Below are positions 16,854 through 26,228 of a DNA stretch of 41,849 bases, piece after piece. The stretch's first letter is position 1. Every line of letters begins with the position of its first letter. The stretch lies in assembly GCA_964556005.1 (NCBI GenBank), contig CAZKUR010000034.1, positions 1 to 41,849 of the forward strand. Reading direction: 5' to 3'. The stretch is from CAZKUR01 sp964556005 (GTDB lineage: Bacteria > Bacteroidota > Ignavibacteria > Ignavibacteriales > Ignavibacteriaceae). Below the pieces are notes generated by a model. It did not search any database. It saw only the letters and a program-made list of their open reading frames with translations, and had not been told where the DNA came from. Position numbers and translations under genes: made by a program.

Positions 16854-17232
16854 ACTAAAATATTCTTTTGGCAAACTTAAAAGTGCGGTAAAAAGATTAG
16901 ATGAGGGAGTTAAGCAAGCTAAAAGCCAATTGGATCGTGACGGTGTAATTCAAAGATTCGAATTTACATTCGAACTTCTTTGGAAAACATTAAAATTATT
17001 CATGGATGATCAGGGAATCCTCACAAGGTCTCCCAAGGAAGTTTTTAAAGAAATATTTAAGTTTGGTTTGATAAGCGATGAAAATATTTTACTAGATATG
17101 CTCGAAGACCGGAATCAGACTTCTCATATTTATAGCGAAGATACTTCAAAGAAAATTTACAATAGAATAAAGAAAAATTACTTATCCGTGGTAAAGAAAT
17201 TAGTAAAAGAATTAGCTCAAAAAATCGAGTAA
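16843..17232 (+). CDS. HEPN-domain protein, HI0074 family (HepT-like toxin)
   Basis: A 129-residue helical protein. The HEPN RNase motif R-x4-H-x-Y is complete at R90, H95 and Y97 (RNQTSHIY); in HepT toxins the tyrosine is the site modified by the MntA partner. The segment RFEFTFELLWKTLK near 38-51 is typical of the HI0074 family, first described as a nucleotidyltransferase substrate-binding protein. The frame also opens at a TTG six bases earlier, but ATG 16843 gives the usual N terminus. Both members of the module appear intact, unlike the other accessory genes around it. Confidence 0.87.
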   Translation: MNDELKYSFGKLKSAVKRLDEGVKQAKSQLDRDGVIQRFEFTFELLWKTLKLFMDDQGILTRSPKEVFKEIFKFGLISDENILLDMLEDRNQTSHIYSEDTSKKIYNRIKKNYLSVVKKLVKELAQKIE

Positions 17233-17305
17233 TTTCTTTAACCTTGAACCATCTAAAATATTTCCTGATAATTGTAAATATATTTTTTCATATGCATGGA
17301 ATTTT

Positions 17306-17956
17306 GTGGTTTCTTTTAAAGTTATTGCTTTAACATTAATTTTCACTACGTCTCTTTTCGCCCAGCAAAGCAAGCTTTCAAAAGCGGTCAATTTTTTGTC
17401 AGGGTATATTTCATCCCGGCATTTTTCAGAATTAAAAAAAACGAATACTGATTTTGCGCTGGTCGATTCGATTTATCTTTCTGCACTTAAATATGAAAAT
17501 TACAATTATTCGGAAACCTTATTCGCACTGATATTTACTACAGTACCGTATAATAAAGTGCCGATTGTTATTCCCCTGCTGAAAGATATTGTCGATTACC
17601 CATTGACTTCGGCTAACAATCCGGTTTTTGAATTAAAAAATAAAAACCTTCCGAAAAATCTGTTGTTTGATTCACCCCAAAATAATTTCGGAGACAAAGA
17701 TAAGCTTGCACATTTCTTCGGCAGCGCTTTTCTTTCATATTCTACTTTGTTCTTGGATTTGAGCAGGCTAATTGGTTATTTTGTAGAAGTTTTTGAACAA
17801 GATTTTAAAGTTCAATCATCAATCGATAACCGCGATTTATATGCAGACATGCTTGGAGAATACTTCGGGAAAATATTACGGAAAGATAAAAGTATTTTAC
17901 CGTCGCAAATTTTTGCGGTTGTTACTGCTAGATATTTAAGTTACCAATTCCCTTAG
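17306..17956 (+). CDS. Exported protein of unknown function
   Basis: A 216-residue protein with an N-terminal signal peptide (hydrophobic ALTLIFTTSLFA, cleavage likely before QQS). The C-terminal half has DKLAHFFGSAFLSY, then later DLYADMLGEYFGK. This His-Phe helix followed by an Asp-Ala-Gly helix recalls the YfiM/DUF2279 type of small envelope proteins, but only weakly. The start must be the GTG at 17306, as there is no in-frame ATG nearby. It is followed after eight bases by the NtrC-type regulator and may be co-transcribed with it. Confidence 0.65.
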   Translation: MVSFKVIALTLIFTTSLFAQQSKLSKAVNFLSGYISSRHFSELKKTNTDFALVDSIYLSALKYENYNYSETLFALIFTTVPYNKVPIVIPLLKDIVDYPLTSANNPVFELKNKNLPKNLLFDSPQNNFGDKDKLAHFFGSAFLSYSTLFLDLSRLIGYFVEVFEQDFKVQSSIDNRDLYADMLGEYFGKILRKDKSILPSQIFAVVTARYLSYQFP

Positions 17957-17964
17957 GAATAAAT

Positions 17965-19320
17965 ATGAAATCCATTTTAATTATTGACGACGAAAAAGAA
18001 ATTTGTGAAAGCATAAAAATGATCCTCGAATATGAGGGCTATAACGTTGAATACTCAACAAGTGCTAATGAAGGTCTGAAAAAAGCAGCATCGAATACTT
18101 ATTGGTGTCTGCTGTTGGATATTCAAATGCCCGAAATGAACGGCTTCGAGGTTCTTCAAAAAATAAAAGAAACTGTTCCTCTACTTTCCGTCATTATAAT
18201 CTCGGCACATGGTAGTGTTGAGAATGCAATTAAAGCCACAAGGCTCGGCGCATTTGATTTTATCGAAAAACCGATTGATAGGGACAAGCTTTTAATCAGC
18301 ACGCGCAATGCAGTTGAAAAAGCAAAGCTGATAGAAGAAAATGCCGAAATTAAAAAAAGTCTTACCGGTGACGAAAAAATATTGGGCAAGAGCAAATCCA
18401 TCATGTCGATTTTGGAGATGATAGATAAGGTTGCTCCGCTTGACACTCGAGTTTTAATTACCGGAGAAAACGGTACTGGTAAAGAATTAGTCGCAAGAGC
18501 GATTCACAGAAAGAGTCAAAGAAAAGATAAACAATTCGTTGAAGTTAATTGTGCCGCAATCCCAAATGAATTAATCGAATCGGAACTATTCGGACATGAA
18601 AAAGGATCTTTTACCGGAGCTGTACAACAGAGAATCGGAAAGTTTGAACTTGCAAATAAAGGGACTTTATTTTTAGATGAAATCGGTGATATGAGTTTGC
18701 AGGCACAAGCTAAAGTTCTTCGTGCAATTGAAGAAGGAATCATTGAGAGAGTCGGTGGTGGGAAAAAAATTGACGTTGATGTCAGAGTAATTTCTGCAAC
18801 CAACAAAGATCTTAAAGAGGAAATTGCCACCAACAATTTTAGAGAAGATTTATTTCACCGGTTAAATGTAATTCCTATTCATGTAAATCCCCTAAGAGAA
18901 AGAACTGAAGATATCCCGATTTTAATTGAACATTTCACATTTGACATAACTTCGAAGCATAAAAAACCACCGGTGAAATTTAAGGATGATGCAGTTAAAT
19001 TTTTACAGGGAATGCCCTGGACAGGCAACGTTCGCGAATTAAGAAATATTATAGAGAGAATTATTATAATTATCGATAAAAAAGAAATTTCGAAACAGGA
19101 TATTGAATTCTTAATTACTCCAAGTAAAGCATCTTTCGGTGATATTATCGACAGCAGCAATTCATTCCAGGAATTTAAAGAAAAAGCAGAAAGAGCTTTT
19201 ATACTTAAACAGCTCAAATCAAATGATTGGAACATCACCAAGACTGCAGAAATCCTCGATATTCAGCGCAGCCATCTTTATAACAAAATGAAAAAATACG
19301 AAATAGAAAAGGAAGAATAA
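17965..19320 (+). CDS. NtrC-family sigma-54-dependent response regulator
   Basis: A 451-residue three-domain activator. The receiver domain (1-115) has acidic residues D8-D9, phospho-acceptor D52 and K102. The AAA+ domain (about 135-375) has Walker A GENGTGKE at 168-175, the sigma-54 contact loop GSFTGA at 214-219 and Walker B LFLDEIGD at 235-242. A Fis-type helix-turn-helix closes the protein (ITKTAEILDIQRSHLYNKM). It has a good ribosome site (aggaat) before ATG 17965. No partner kinase is adjacent on the same strand; the hybrid sensor at 19679-23398 converges on it. Target promoters are unknown. Confidence 0.95.
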   Translation: MKSILIIDDEKEICESIKMILEYEGYNVEYSTSANEGLKKAASNTYWCLLLDIQMPEMNGFEVLQKIKETVPLLSVIIISAHGSVENAIKATRLGAFDFIEKPIDRDKLLISTRNAVEKAKLIEENAEIKKSLTGDEKILGKSKSIMSILEMIDKVAPLDTRVLITGENGTGKELVARAIHRKSQRKDKQFVEVNCAAIPNELIESELFGHEKGSFTGAVQQRIGKFELANKGTLFLDEIGDMSLQAQAKVLRAIEEGIIERVGGGKKIDVDVRVISATNKDLKEEIATNNFREDLFHRLNVIPIHVNPLRERTEDIPILIEHFTFDITSKHKKPPVKFKDDAVKFLQGMPWTGNVRELRNIIERIIIIIDKKEISKQDIEFLITPSKASFGDIIDSSNSFQEFKEKAERAFILKQLKSNDWNITKTAEILDIQRSHLYNKMKKYEIEKEE

Positions 19321-19322
19321 CC

Positions 19323-19670
19323 ATGAGCGAAACTCTTTTTTCCAAAATCATTAAACGAGAAATCCCGGCGGATATTGTTTACGAAACGGAAAGCATTCTT
19401 GCATTTATGGACATTCAACCGATGGCGCCGGTTCATATTCTCATAATTCCTAAAATTGAAATTCCCAAAGTAACGGATATAAAAGGCAGTGAACATTCAC
19501 AATTACTCGGCGAGATGTTCGACGCAGCAAACAAATTGGCGAAGGATTTGGGAATAGATAAAGATGGTTTTAGACTTGTTTTTAACTGCGGGGATAATGG
19601 CGGACAAAATGTCTACCATCTGCATATGCATCTTTTAGGCGGAAGGCAGATGACCTGGCCTCCCGGGTGA
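19323..19670 (+). CDS. HIT-family nucleotide hydrolase (HinT-like)
   Basis: A 115-residue histidine-triad protein. The HLHMHLLGG motif near the C terminus is the HxHxH signature, and the N-terminal FSKIIKREIPADIVYE is the standard HinT start. Members hydrolyse purine phosphoramidates such as AMP-lysine. It starts two bases after the NtrC-type gene, so the two are co-transcribed. Its stop is eight bases from the converging hybrid sensor gene. Confidence 0.94.
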   Translation: MSETLFSKIIKREIPADIVYETESILAFMDIQPMAPVHILIIPKIEIPKVTDIKGSEHSQLLGEMFDAANKLAKDLGIDKDGFRLVFNCGDNGGQNVYHLHMHLLGGRQMTWPPG

Positions 19671-19678
19671 GTTTACTT

Positions 19679-22600
19679 TTAGCTGTTTGTAACAAAAATT
19701 TTATCGAGCGCTTCGATCATCTTTTCCCTGAAAATCGGTTTCGCAATAAAATCATGGAAACCTGCAGCTATGAATTTTTCTTTATCGCCTGGTAAAACAT
19801 AAGCGGTAACTGCTATGATCGGAATATTTTCATACTCCGGCATCCTATGAATGATTTTCAGTGCATCGAGCCCGTTATATTCTCCCTGAAGATTTATATC
19901 GATAACAATGAAATCAAAATGTTGCTGATCAAGAATAGGCAGCGTCTCCTCGAAGCTTACTGCAAATTTAACATCCCGCAGTTCTTTCATTTGAACTTTA
20001 AATAATATTTGCGAATCGATTTGGTCTTCGATATACAAACAGCTTAATTGTGAAAAATCCGGATGTATCCGGGCAGGTGTGAAAGGTTTTTCATATTTTT
20101 TCTCTTCAACAAAATCCGGTTTGGCAGTTTCTTTCTCTTCTGTGGATTCGAGAGGAGTAATTTCCTTTTCTTCTATTTGTTCTTTTTCAAACTTTTCTTC
20201 TGCCGGTTTTGATTCTTCAACTTTCTCCTCGGCAGCTTTTTCTTCATGATTTTTCTCTTCAAAATTTACCTGTTTATCAGGCTCTATTTTTTCTTCATTA
20301 CTTTCTTCTTCGTGCTTTTTACTTTCAGCATTACCGTATTCAATTTTCCCTTCAATATAATCTTCGCTGCTATCTTCTTCAATACTGATATCTTCAAATT
20401 CTTCCACGTGATTTAATTCTTCTTCAACGCGTTCTTCAGGTTTTACTTCAAGGTCTTTCTCCTCAAAGACAAGCCCATTATCTGTTTTGTAAGGCTGCTC
20501 TTCTTTAACCGGTTCATAACTCTTTTCATTTTTTACATCCGTTTCGGATTTTATTTCTTCATCCGGTTGAACATGATTAAACCGTTCTTCAACAGGCGGT
20601 TCTTTTTCAAACTGTTTCTTTTCGGCTACTTCTTTAAATTCTTGTTTGAATTCAGGCATTTGGTCATGTACCGTCAGCGGTTTTGCAAATGATAAAGGGA
20701 AAATAAACCCGCAGTCTATCCCTGGTTTTAGAGATTCTATATTTTGGTACCTTCCGTTCAATAAATTAAGAAGTGCTTTTACGAGATGAGTTGTTAATCT
20801 CGATATACCAAAATGCTTTGCATTATAATTTTCATCGTATTTAAAATAAGACTCAAAGCTTGAACACAATTCATCGGAAGTGTTTGAGTAATTATCTTTA
20901 AATGAAACCATAAATCTATCTTGATCGTAAGGTATTGCGGAAAAATATATTTTCTTCTGTTTGGATAATTTTGCTGCAACTTTAAATAAAAGTGCAGATA
21001 ATCTTAAAAACTTTTGCTTATCCGATTCAAACTTCAAAGATGAGGAAATTTTCCCGTAAGCAAATTCAATATCGCTTGTACCAACGGCATCTTTGGAATC
21101 AATCTGCAATTGGTCGATTATTTCGGTAATACTGATCTGCTGCGGTTTTATATCAACGGCATTTTCCTGAATTTGAGAATATTCAATTACCGAATTCATA
21201 ATACTTAGGAGATTATTCCTATTTTGATTTATTATGTCGGATGCCTCTTTTTGTTCGGAGGTAGGATTTTCAATACTTTCGGTTAACTCCTGCACAAATC
21301 CCAGTATAACATTTATGGGTGTTAATATTTCATGAAATACATTTGAGAAAAAGGATAAATCGGTTAAGCTTCCCTTTCCATTGGAAACCGGGACAGGCTT
21401 TTCAACAATAACTTCTTTTACAACTTCCTTGATTAATTCTTTAGGAGGCTGTTCTTCTTTTTCAACATGTTTTACTTTTCCAAGGATTAAAAATGAATCT
21501 ACTTCGCCGTTAAAATCCAACACAGGTGTAGCGGTAATTTCAGATTGAAGATATTCACCGTCGGATTTTTTCAACTCCATTTCCAATGAAACGGTTTCTT
21601 TAAAATAAGATTGAAAGATAGTCGTACTGATCGTGCTTCTTTCCTGATCTTTTACCAAGGCGGCAAACGAAGTTTTTTCAAGGTCATCTTTGCTGTACCC
21701 TAAAACCGAAATAACCGGGAAATTGATAAATGTAATAAATCCGCTTTCATCCGTTACAAATAATAAGTCATCGGTATTATCGAACGCAGCTTTAAATAGC
21801 TGATTCTTCTTATCGTTTTCCATTCGTGCGGTTACATCCCGGACGTTGATAAAGTCGGCATTTCTGTCGTTAAATTTTAAAGAAGCTTTATTCAACTCAA
21901 CAAGGACGGTATCACCGTTTTTCTTTTTGTGCCTATACGGTCCTAAAAACTTTCCTTCTTGAGGTCCTGTTTTGGAATCAAGTAAAGTTTGGATATCATC
22001 GGGAGAATATAAATCTGTCAAATCCATTTGTAAGAATTCATTCCTTGTGTATCCATATAATTCGAGAGCTGCGTTATTAACTTCTAAAAATCTGAGATTT
22101 TCTTTATCATAGATAAAGATTGGTTCAGGGTTATTTTGAATTAAAACTTCAAACATTCTTCCTCTGCTACTAAATATTTTTTGTAAATCCTCACCGGTTC
22201 CGGCTTCATCAATTAAAAGTGAAATCCCGATAGAATTATTTTCAGTGTCAAAAATTCTCGTAATAGATAAATAACTTCCCTGTGGAAAATCAATTTTCGC
22301 ATTAACCGTACCGGAAAGTTTTATCTTTTCACTTTCTTTAGGTGAATTTAAGAAATTCTTTACCTTATCAGCAAGATTGATCGGGAATAATGTATCAAAA
22401 TTTATACCGTCAAAATCTTTGGATTCTTTTGAGAATAATTTACAAAATTCATCACTTGAATGTTTTATTTTCCCATTATTATCAATAAAAGCTACTGCTT
22501 TTGGCAATTTTTTAACAAATCTCAATTCCCCGCTAATACTCTCATCACACCCTAATTTACTTCCCAGTTGTGTAATTTTTTGCGACACGCCAATGATCCC

Positions 22601-23398
22601 TATCACTTTATTTTCAATATCGGTAATTGGGAACTGTACTGTCTGGTAATCATCGCCTGAAAAGAAGTCTTTGAATGGGACTCCGCCGATAGTAACAGAG
22701 CTTGATGTTTCCTTAACATAGTTCTCAATCGAATTAAAAAATTCAGTTATATAAGGGGCCATAAAAGTATTTTCCGGCTTACCTTCAATCTGAACATGAT
22801 TGAGCCCTAAACCACCGGCAAGTTTTTCATTAATGAGGATGAAAACACCGTTAGTGTCTTTTATCCAGAAATATTCTTCCAGTTCGTCGACTTTGCGCCT
22901 TATCATTTCTTTCCCGACAAACGTAAACGGGTAAAAGGAAATAACTGCTTTAAATATTTCGTGTATCGTTTTGTTACAGATTAACTCTTCGAAGTTCTTC
23001 GAACCGATACTCAGATCGGTAACTCTTTCGATCTTTATTTGCTTTGGTTCGATAACAAAGTTTAAAAAGATAAACTGTTGTTCCTCATAATCGGCGGTAT
23101 TTACAATTAAACTGGTATGAAACTTAGTTCCGTTATTGAGTTCAAAATCGATTTCTTTAATTAGAGAGACTTCTTCAGCTAAAAATAATTCATCGATAAC
23201 GGCTTTTAATTTTTCCGAAGTGGCCGGCTCCACAATATCAAAGATATTTTGATTTTCATTTTTAAATGAAAATAAATTTGAAGCTTCCCCGTTATAAGAA
23301 ATAATATTCCCTGATTTATCTAAAACTAAGAAAGGATTTTTTACATTCTCACACAGAACCTTCAAAAAATTATTTTTTATTTTATTTTCTGACGGCAA
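19679..23398 (-). CDS. Multi-PAS hybrid histidine kinase with C-terminal receiver
   Basis: A 1239-residue cytoplasmic sensor with no clear membrane segment. About five PAS-like domains come first (roughly 15-120, 165-285, 290-405, 415-530 and 535-650). A HisKA segment follows with H689 in FHEILTP, then an ATPase-like region (about 770-925) in which the N-box asparagine and DxGxG loop are not recognisable (only an HFGISRL G-box-like piece). A Glu/Lys-rich, probably disordered linker (about 930-1105) leads to a receiver domain with D1167 and K1220. The start is a TTG at 23398, since no ATG precedes the first PAS. It lies 93 bases after the polysaccharide locus and may sense and relay for it. 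Confidence 0.88.
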   Translation of the reverse strand: MPSENKIKNNFLKVLCENVKNPFLVLDKSGNIISYNGEASNLFSFKNENQNIFDIVEPATSEKLKAVIDELFLAEEVSLIKEIDFELNNGTKFHTSLIVNTADYEEQQFIFLNFVIEPKQIKIERVTDLSIGSKNFEELICNKTIHEIFKAVISFYPFTFVGKEMIRRKVDELEEYFWIKDTNGVFILINEKLAGGLGLNHVQIEGKPENTFMAPYITEFFNSIENYVKETSSSVTIGGVPFKDFFSGDDYQTVQFPITDIENKVIGIIGVSQKITQLGSKLGCDESISGELRFVKKLPKAVAFIDNNGKIKHSSDEFCKLFSKESKDFDGINFDTLFPINLADKVKNFLNSPKESEKIKLSGTVNAKIDFPQGSYLSITRIFDTENNSIGISLLIDEAGTGEDLQKIFSSRGRMFEVLIQNNPEPIFIYDKENLRFLEVNNAALELYGYTRNEFLQMDLTDLYSPDDIQTLLDSKTGPQEGKFLGPYRHKKKNGDTVLVELNKASLKFNDRNADFINVRDVTARMENDKKNQLFKAAFDNTDDLLFVTDESGFITFINFPVISVLGYSKDDLEKTSFAALVKDQERSTISTTIFQSYFKETVSLEMELKKSDGEYLQSEITATPVLDFNGEVDSFLILGKVKHVEKEEQPPKELIKEVVKEVIVEKPVPVSNGKGSLTDLSFFSNVFHEILTPINVILGFVQELTESIENPTSEQKEASDIINQNRNNLLSIMNSVIEYSQIQENAVDIKPQQISITEIIDQLQIDSKDAVGTSDIEFAYGKISSSLKFESDKQKFLRLSALLFKVAAKLSKQKKIYFSAIPYDQDRFMVSFKDNYSNTSDELCSSFESYFKYDENYNAKHFGISRLTTHLVKALLNLLNGRYQNIESLKPGIDCGFIFPLSFAKPLTVHDQMPEFKQEFKEVAEKKQFEKEPPVEERFNHVQPDEEIKSETDVKNEKSYEPVKEEQPYKTDNGLVFEEKDLEVKPEERVEEELNHVEEFEDISIEEDSSEDYIEGKIEYGNAESKKHEEESNEEKIEPDKQVNFEEKNHEEKAAEEKVEESKPAEEKFEKEQIEEKEITPLESTEEKETAKPDFVEEKKYEKPFTPARIHPDFSQLSCLYIEDQIDSQILFKVQMKELRDVKFAVSFEETLPILDQQHFDFIVIDINLQGEYNGLDALKIIHRMPEYENIPIIAVTAYVLPGDKEKFIAAGFHDFIAKPIFREKMIEALDKIFVTNS

Positions 23399-23409
23399 AT
23401 TGTTTAAGT

Positions 23410-23434
23410 AAATAAAAATTTTCGAATTTTATTT
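23410..23434. other. Hairpin with TTCG loop between polysaccharide locus and sensor gene
   Basis: Arms aaataaaaatt and aattttattt pair over 10 bases with one bulged a, closing a ttcg loop. It is 12 bases upstream of the sensor start and 58 bases downstream of the lipoprotein stop. It could limit read-through or sit in the sensor leader. The absence of a T tract on the minus strand argues against a standard terminator. Confidence 0.3.
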
Positions 23435-23491
23435 GATGTTTAATATACATAAAAAAATAACGCACCCAAAATATAATCCGGTTCAGAATTA

Positions 23492-24457
23492 TTACGGAAC
23501 TTTTATATAAACTGTATTGGACCATGAAGTGTCAGTATCGGAAAATGCTTCAACCTTGTAGTAAAATTCCGTACCCGGATACACACCGATGCTGTCCGTA
23601 AATTGTGTAGAATTCCGAACTAAAATTACAAGAGGTGCAAAACTTGTTGAGGGATATCTTCTTTCAATTTCAAAATTATTTTCATTTGTTGAATTGTCTT
23701 GCCAGCTTAAAAATATTTTTCCGCTGTCGATATATACAGCAGTTAAGTTTGTTGGAGGCAATAAATTTCCTGTACTGCCGACGCCTTCAGAATTTTCAAT
23801 TGTGCTAAACCCGGAAACTCCGAATTGATTAAAACCTCTTACCTTGTAAAAATAAATTGAATCGGGATTTATATTCTCATCGTTGAGACTCAAAATTCCT
23901 TCAGAAGTTGTTTTCCACAAAGCGAAATCCCCGTATAAGCCGGTTTTACGCCAAACTTCATATTTATCGACAACCGTCGAAGAGTCTTTCCAGGAAATAT
24001 TATTTTCTCCCGATGCTAATTGAACAACAGTTAAATCGTAAGGTGCGGACGGTGGAATTTGAGGCTCACCGATTAAAATATTCGACATAACTTTGCTTTT
24101 GACGGAACTGTTGTTTAGATCATAATAAATCAAATAATAGCTGATCTTTTGATTTATCTGGCTTGAATCAATATTCAATTGTATAACTGGCTTGTTTCCG
24201 TTTTGTGCGGGGGGAAAATTTCTGACAAATTGGCCGTTGACATAAAGTTCAATAAATTTTATCCCGGAAGGATTTATTAAATTATAAATAATTTCCGTTT
24301 GCCCGTAACCAATCGTATCGTTAGAAACAGGCTTATAAACCTCGATTTTTTCATTTGAAGATGTTGCTGCCGCAGGGTTACTGGAAAGATTTACGCAGCC
24401 TAAATATGAAACGGATACAGCACATAATAAAAAATATTTTATAAGGGATGTTTTCAT
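23492..24457 (-). CDS. Fibronectin type III lipoprotein
   Basis: A 321-residue lipoprotein. The lipobox is SYLGC with C21 as the lipidation site. An Ig-like domain (about 35-125) beginning IEVYKPVSNDTIGYG is followed by two Fn3 domains (about 135-225 and 232-321), each with the typical ISWKDSS or LSWQDNS tryptophan segment. It starts six bases after the 574-residue CE4-like gene, so it belongs to the polysaccharide operon. It may bind the polymer or hold the periplasmic enzymes at the membrane; this is inference. Confidence 0.85.
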   Translation of the reverse strand: MKTSLIKYFLLCAVSVSYLGCVNLSSNPAAATSSNEKIEVYKPVSNDTIGYGQTEIIYNLINPSGIKFIELYVNGQFVRNFPPAQNGNKPVIQLNIDSSQINQKISYYLIYYDLNNSSVKSKVMSNILIGEPQIPPSAPYDLTVVQLASGENNISWKDSSTVVDKYEVWRKTGLYGDFALWKTTSEGILSLNDENINPDSIYFYKVRGFNQFGVSGFSTIENSEGVGSTGNLLPPTNLTAVYIDSGKIFLSWQDNSTNENNFEIERRYPSTSFAPLVILVRNSTQFTDSIGVYPGTEFYYKVEAFSDTDTSWSNTVYIKVP

Positions 24458-24463
24458 TTTTAT

Positions 24464-26188
24464 TTAAGAAAAATTCCCTATTTCGATCTTTATATGTTTC
24501 GTTTCATTTGCCGGTAAACTGTTGATATATATAGAAACTTCCTTCCTTTGGGGATTAAAACTAAAATTGATTTCTTTAGCTCCCTCAGTAATTTTTATCT
24601 TTGAATTTTTATTCAGAGTTCCGAGAGCAAATGTCAATTCGATATCCTTACCGTTTAACGTGCTGTTATTCTTTAAAGTAACGTCATAAACATTTTTTTC
24701 TTTTTCATTTGCCTTTATGCCGGCAGTTAAATTAGTTTTTACTTCCCACCAATTGTACAAACCGTCAAAAGTAGTTACCCATGCATCGTTTTTTAGTTTG
24801 TTGATAAATGTGCCGACAGCATTTATTTCACCGGGTGAGCATCTGTAAACATTATGATAATTCAGAATATAAAAGCCGCCGGTCCCGGCAATTAAAGTAT
24901 AATTTTGATAATATTTTTCTGCTAATTCATCAGAAGTTAAATTTTTTGTTTCTGATTTAAAATCGTAGTCATCCAAACCGGTATTTGGAATTATAAGCAT
25001 GCTGTCGTTTTTTCGATCAAACCAAGGGAGATAATAGCTATGATTAATTGTACTATTAACAGTGGTAAATCCTGAATTAGCTAAAGCTTTTAAATTTTCA
25101 GCATTAAAAGATGGAGCGGGAATCCTGAAAGAATTTATTTTATTTCCCGTTATTTCTTCAATTCCGGATTCCAAATATTTCAAGTCATCTACTTTTGGAG
25201 ATATATTTCTCCATTCATAATAATTGTCCTCGAAGAATGTAATATCACCGTAATTTTTAAGGTATGTCAAAGTATCAATATTCTTAATATTGAGCGGAAT
25301 AAAAAATTGTGCTTTTACATTTTCATTATTTAAAACATTGATAAAATTTTGCAGACTCGTGCCCGTAAAATCCACATCATAACCGATAACAACTGCATTG
25401 CTTTTATTTTGCGGCCACGTATTCAGCCACAAAACTGGTTCATTGTTAAGCCAGTTTAATGAGTTGATAATCATCCTATTAAAATTTTGAATTTGATCTT
25501 TATTGCCGGCAGCGGAAAGAATATCGAAACCAAACCAAATAAATTTTCCGCCGCCTGCATTCCCATAAACGATTGAAGACGTTTCCCCAGTTGAATTTTT
25601 CGAATGATCTAAAATAGGTGAGAATATATTTTTACCAAAAGTAAATTGAACCGGATTATTTTTTATTTGAAATGAAATTTTACTTCCGGCGGGTATCCCG
25701 GCAGAAATTTGATTCGAAGATTTAATCAAACATGTATTTATAATTTGATTAGTGTCAATCTCCGAAATGCCATTTATGCTATACAATCCTTTCCAATCCT
25801 GCCAGCCCCTGTAAATACCTAATTCATTATTCACCCCGGACTGCCAGGTTAGCAAAACGGATCCGCCTTTTTTTACAAATTCTTTAACTGAATTTATTTC
25901 TTTATCGCTCAAATATTTTGCTGCCGGGATAATTAGAGTTTGAAAATCATCTTTTATGCCTGATTCAAGATCGCCGTCATTTATTACGCTGTAATTAATT
26001 TTATTATTCATTAAAAACAATTCCCAGGCAGTAAGGTGATTCATCACCCAGGTACCGGAAGAACCGGATTGCTTTTGCGAATACTTCGAATAAAGCAAAG
26101 CAATTGAATTCTCCTGTGCATTAACAGTGCAGAAAAGAATAAGCAGCAGGAAAAAGATTTGGCCGAATTTTTTTATAATTAATTTCAA
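24464..26188 (-). CDS. Secreted protein with amidotransferase-like and CE4 (NodB)-like domains
   Basis: A 574-residue protein from a TTG start at 26188. A signal peptide (IFFLLLILFCTVNAQ) is followed by a flavodoxin/class I amidotransferase-like domain (about 27-250) and a polysaccharide-deacetylase-like domain (about 262-480). A C-terminal beta-sandwich (about 485-574) completes it. CE4 motif 1 survives as GYDVDF (D271, D273), motif 3 as FRIPAPS (R355, P357) and motif 5 as NYHNVY (H445). The metal-binding His-x3-His motif 2 is absent (YGDITFFED in its place). It may be a weak deacetylase or a polymer-binding relative. The layout recalls PelA. It is a paralogue of the next gene upstream. Confidence 0.75.
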   Translation of the reverse strand: MKLIIKKFGQIFFLLLILFCTVNAQENSIALLYSKYSQKQSGSSGTWVMNHLTAWELFLMNNKINYSVINDGDLESGIKDDFQTLIIPAAKYLSDKEINSVKEFVKKGGSVLLTWQSGVNNELGIYRGWQDWKGLYSINGISEIDTNQIINTCLIKSSNQISAGIPAGSKISFQIKNNPVQFTFGKNIFSPILDHSKNSTGETSSIVYGNAGGGKFIWFGFDILSAAGNKDQIQNFNRMIINSLNWLNNEPVLWLNTWPQNKSNAVVIGYDVDFTGTSLQNFINVLNNENVKAQFFIPLNIKNIDTLTYLKNYGDITFFEDNYYEWRNISPKVDDLKYLESGIEEITGNKINSFRIPAPSFNAENLKALANSGFTTVNSTINHSYYLPWFDRKNDSMLIIPNTGLDDYDFKSETKNLTSDELAEKYYQNYTLIAGTGGFYILNYHNVYRCSPGEINAVGTFINKLKNDAWVTTFDGLYNWWEVKTNLTAGIKANEKEKNVYDVTLKNNSTLNGKDIELTFALGTLNKNSKIKITEGAKEINFSFNPQRKEVSIYINSLPANETKHIKIEIGNFS

Positions 26189-26228
26189 CTCACTAAAACC
26201 GGATATTTGTTAAAAACTTTGTATTGGA

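Noticed and set aside
18156..19241. Three minus-strand frames opposite the NtrC-type regulator
   Set aside because: Ser/Ile/Leu-rich antisense shadows of a gene with full domain support.
23410..23434. TTCG-loop hairpin as the terminator of the polysaccharide operon
   Set aside because: It lacks a T tract on the minus strand and has only AT pairs in the stem; kept as a hairpin without that role.
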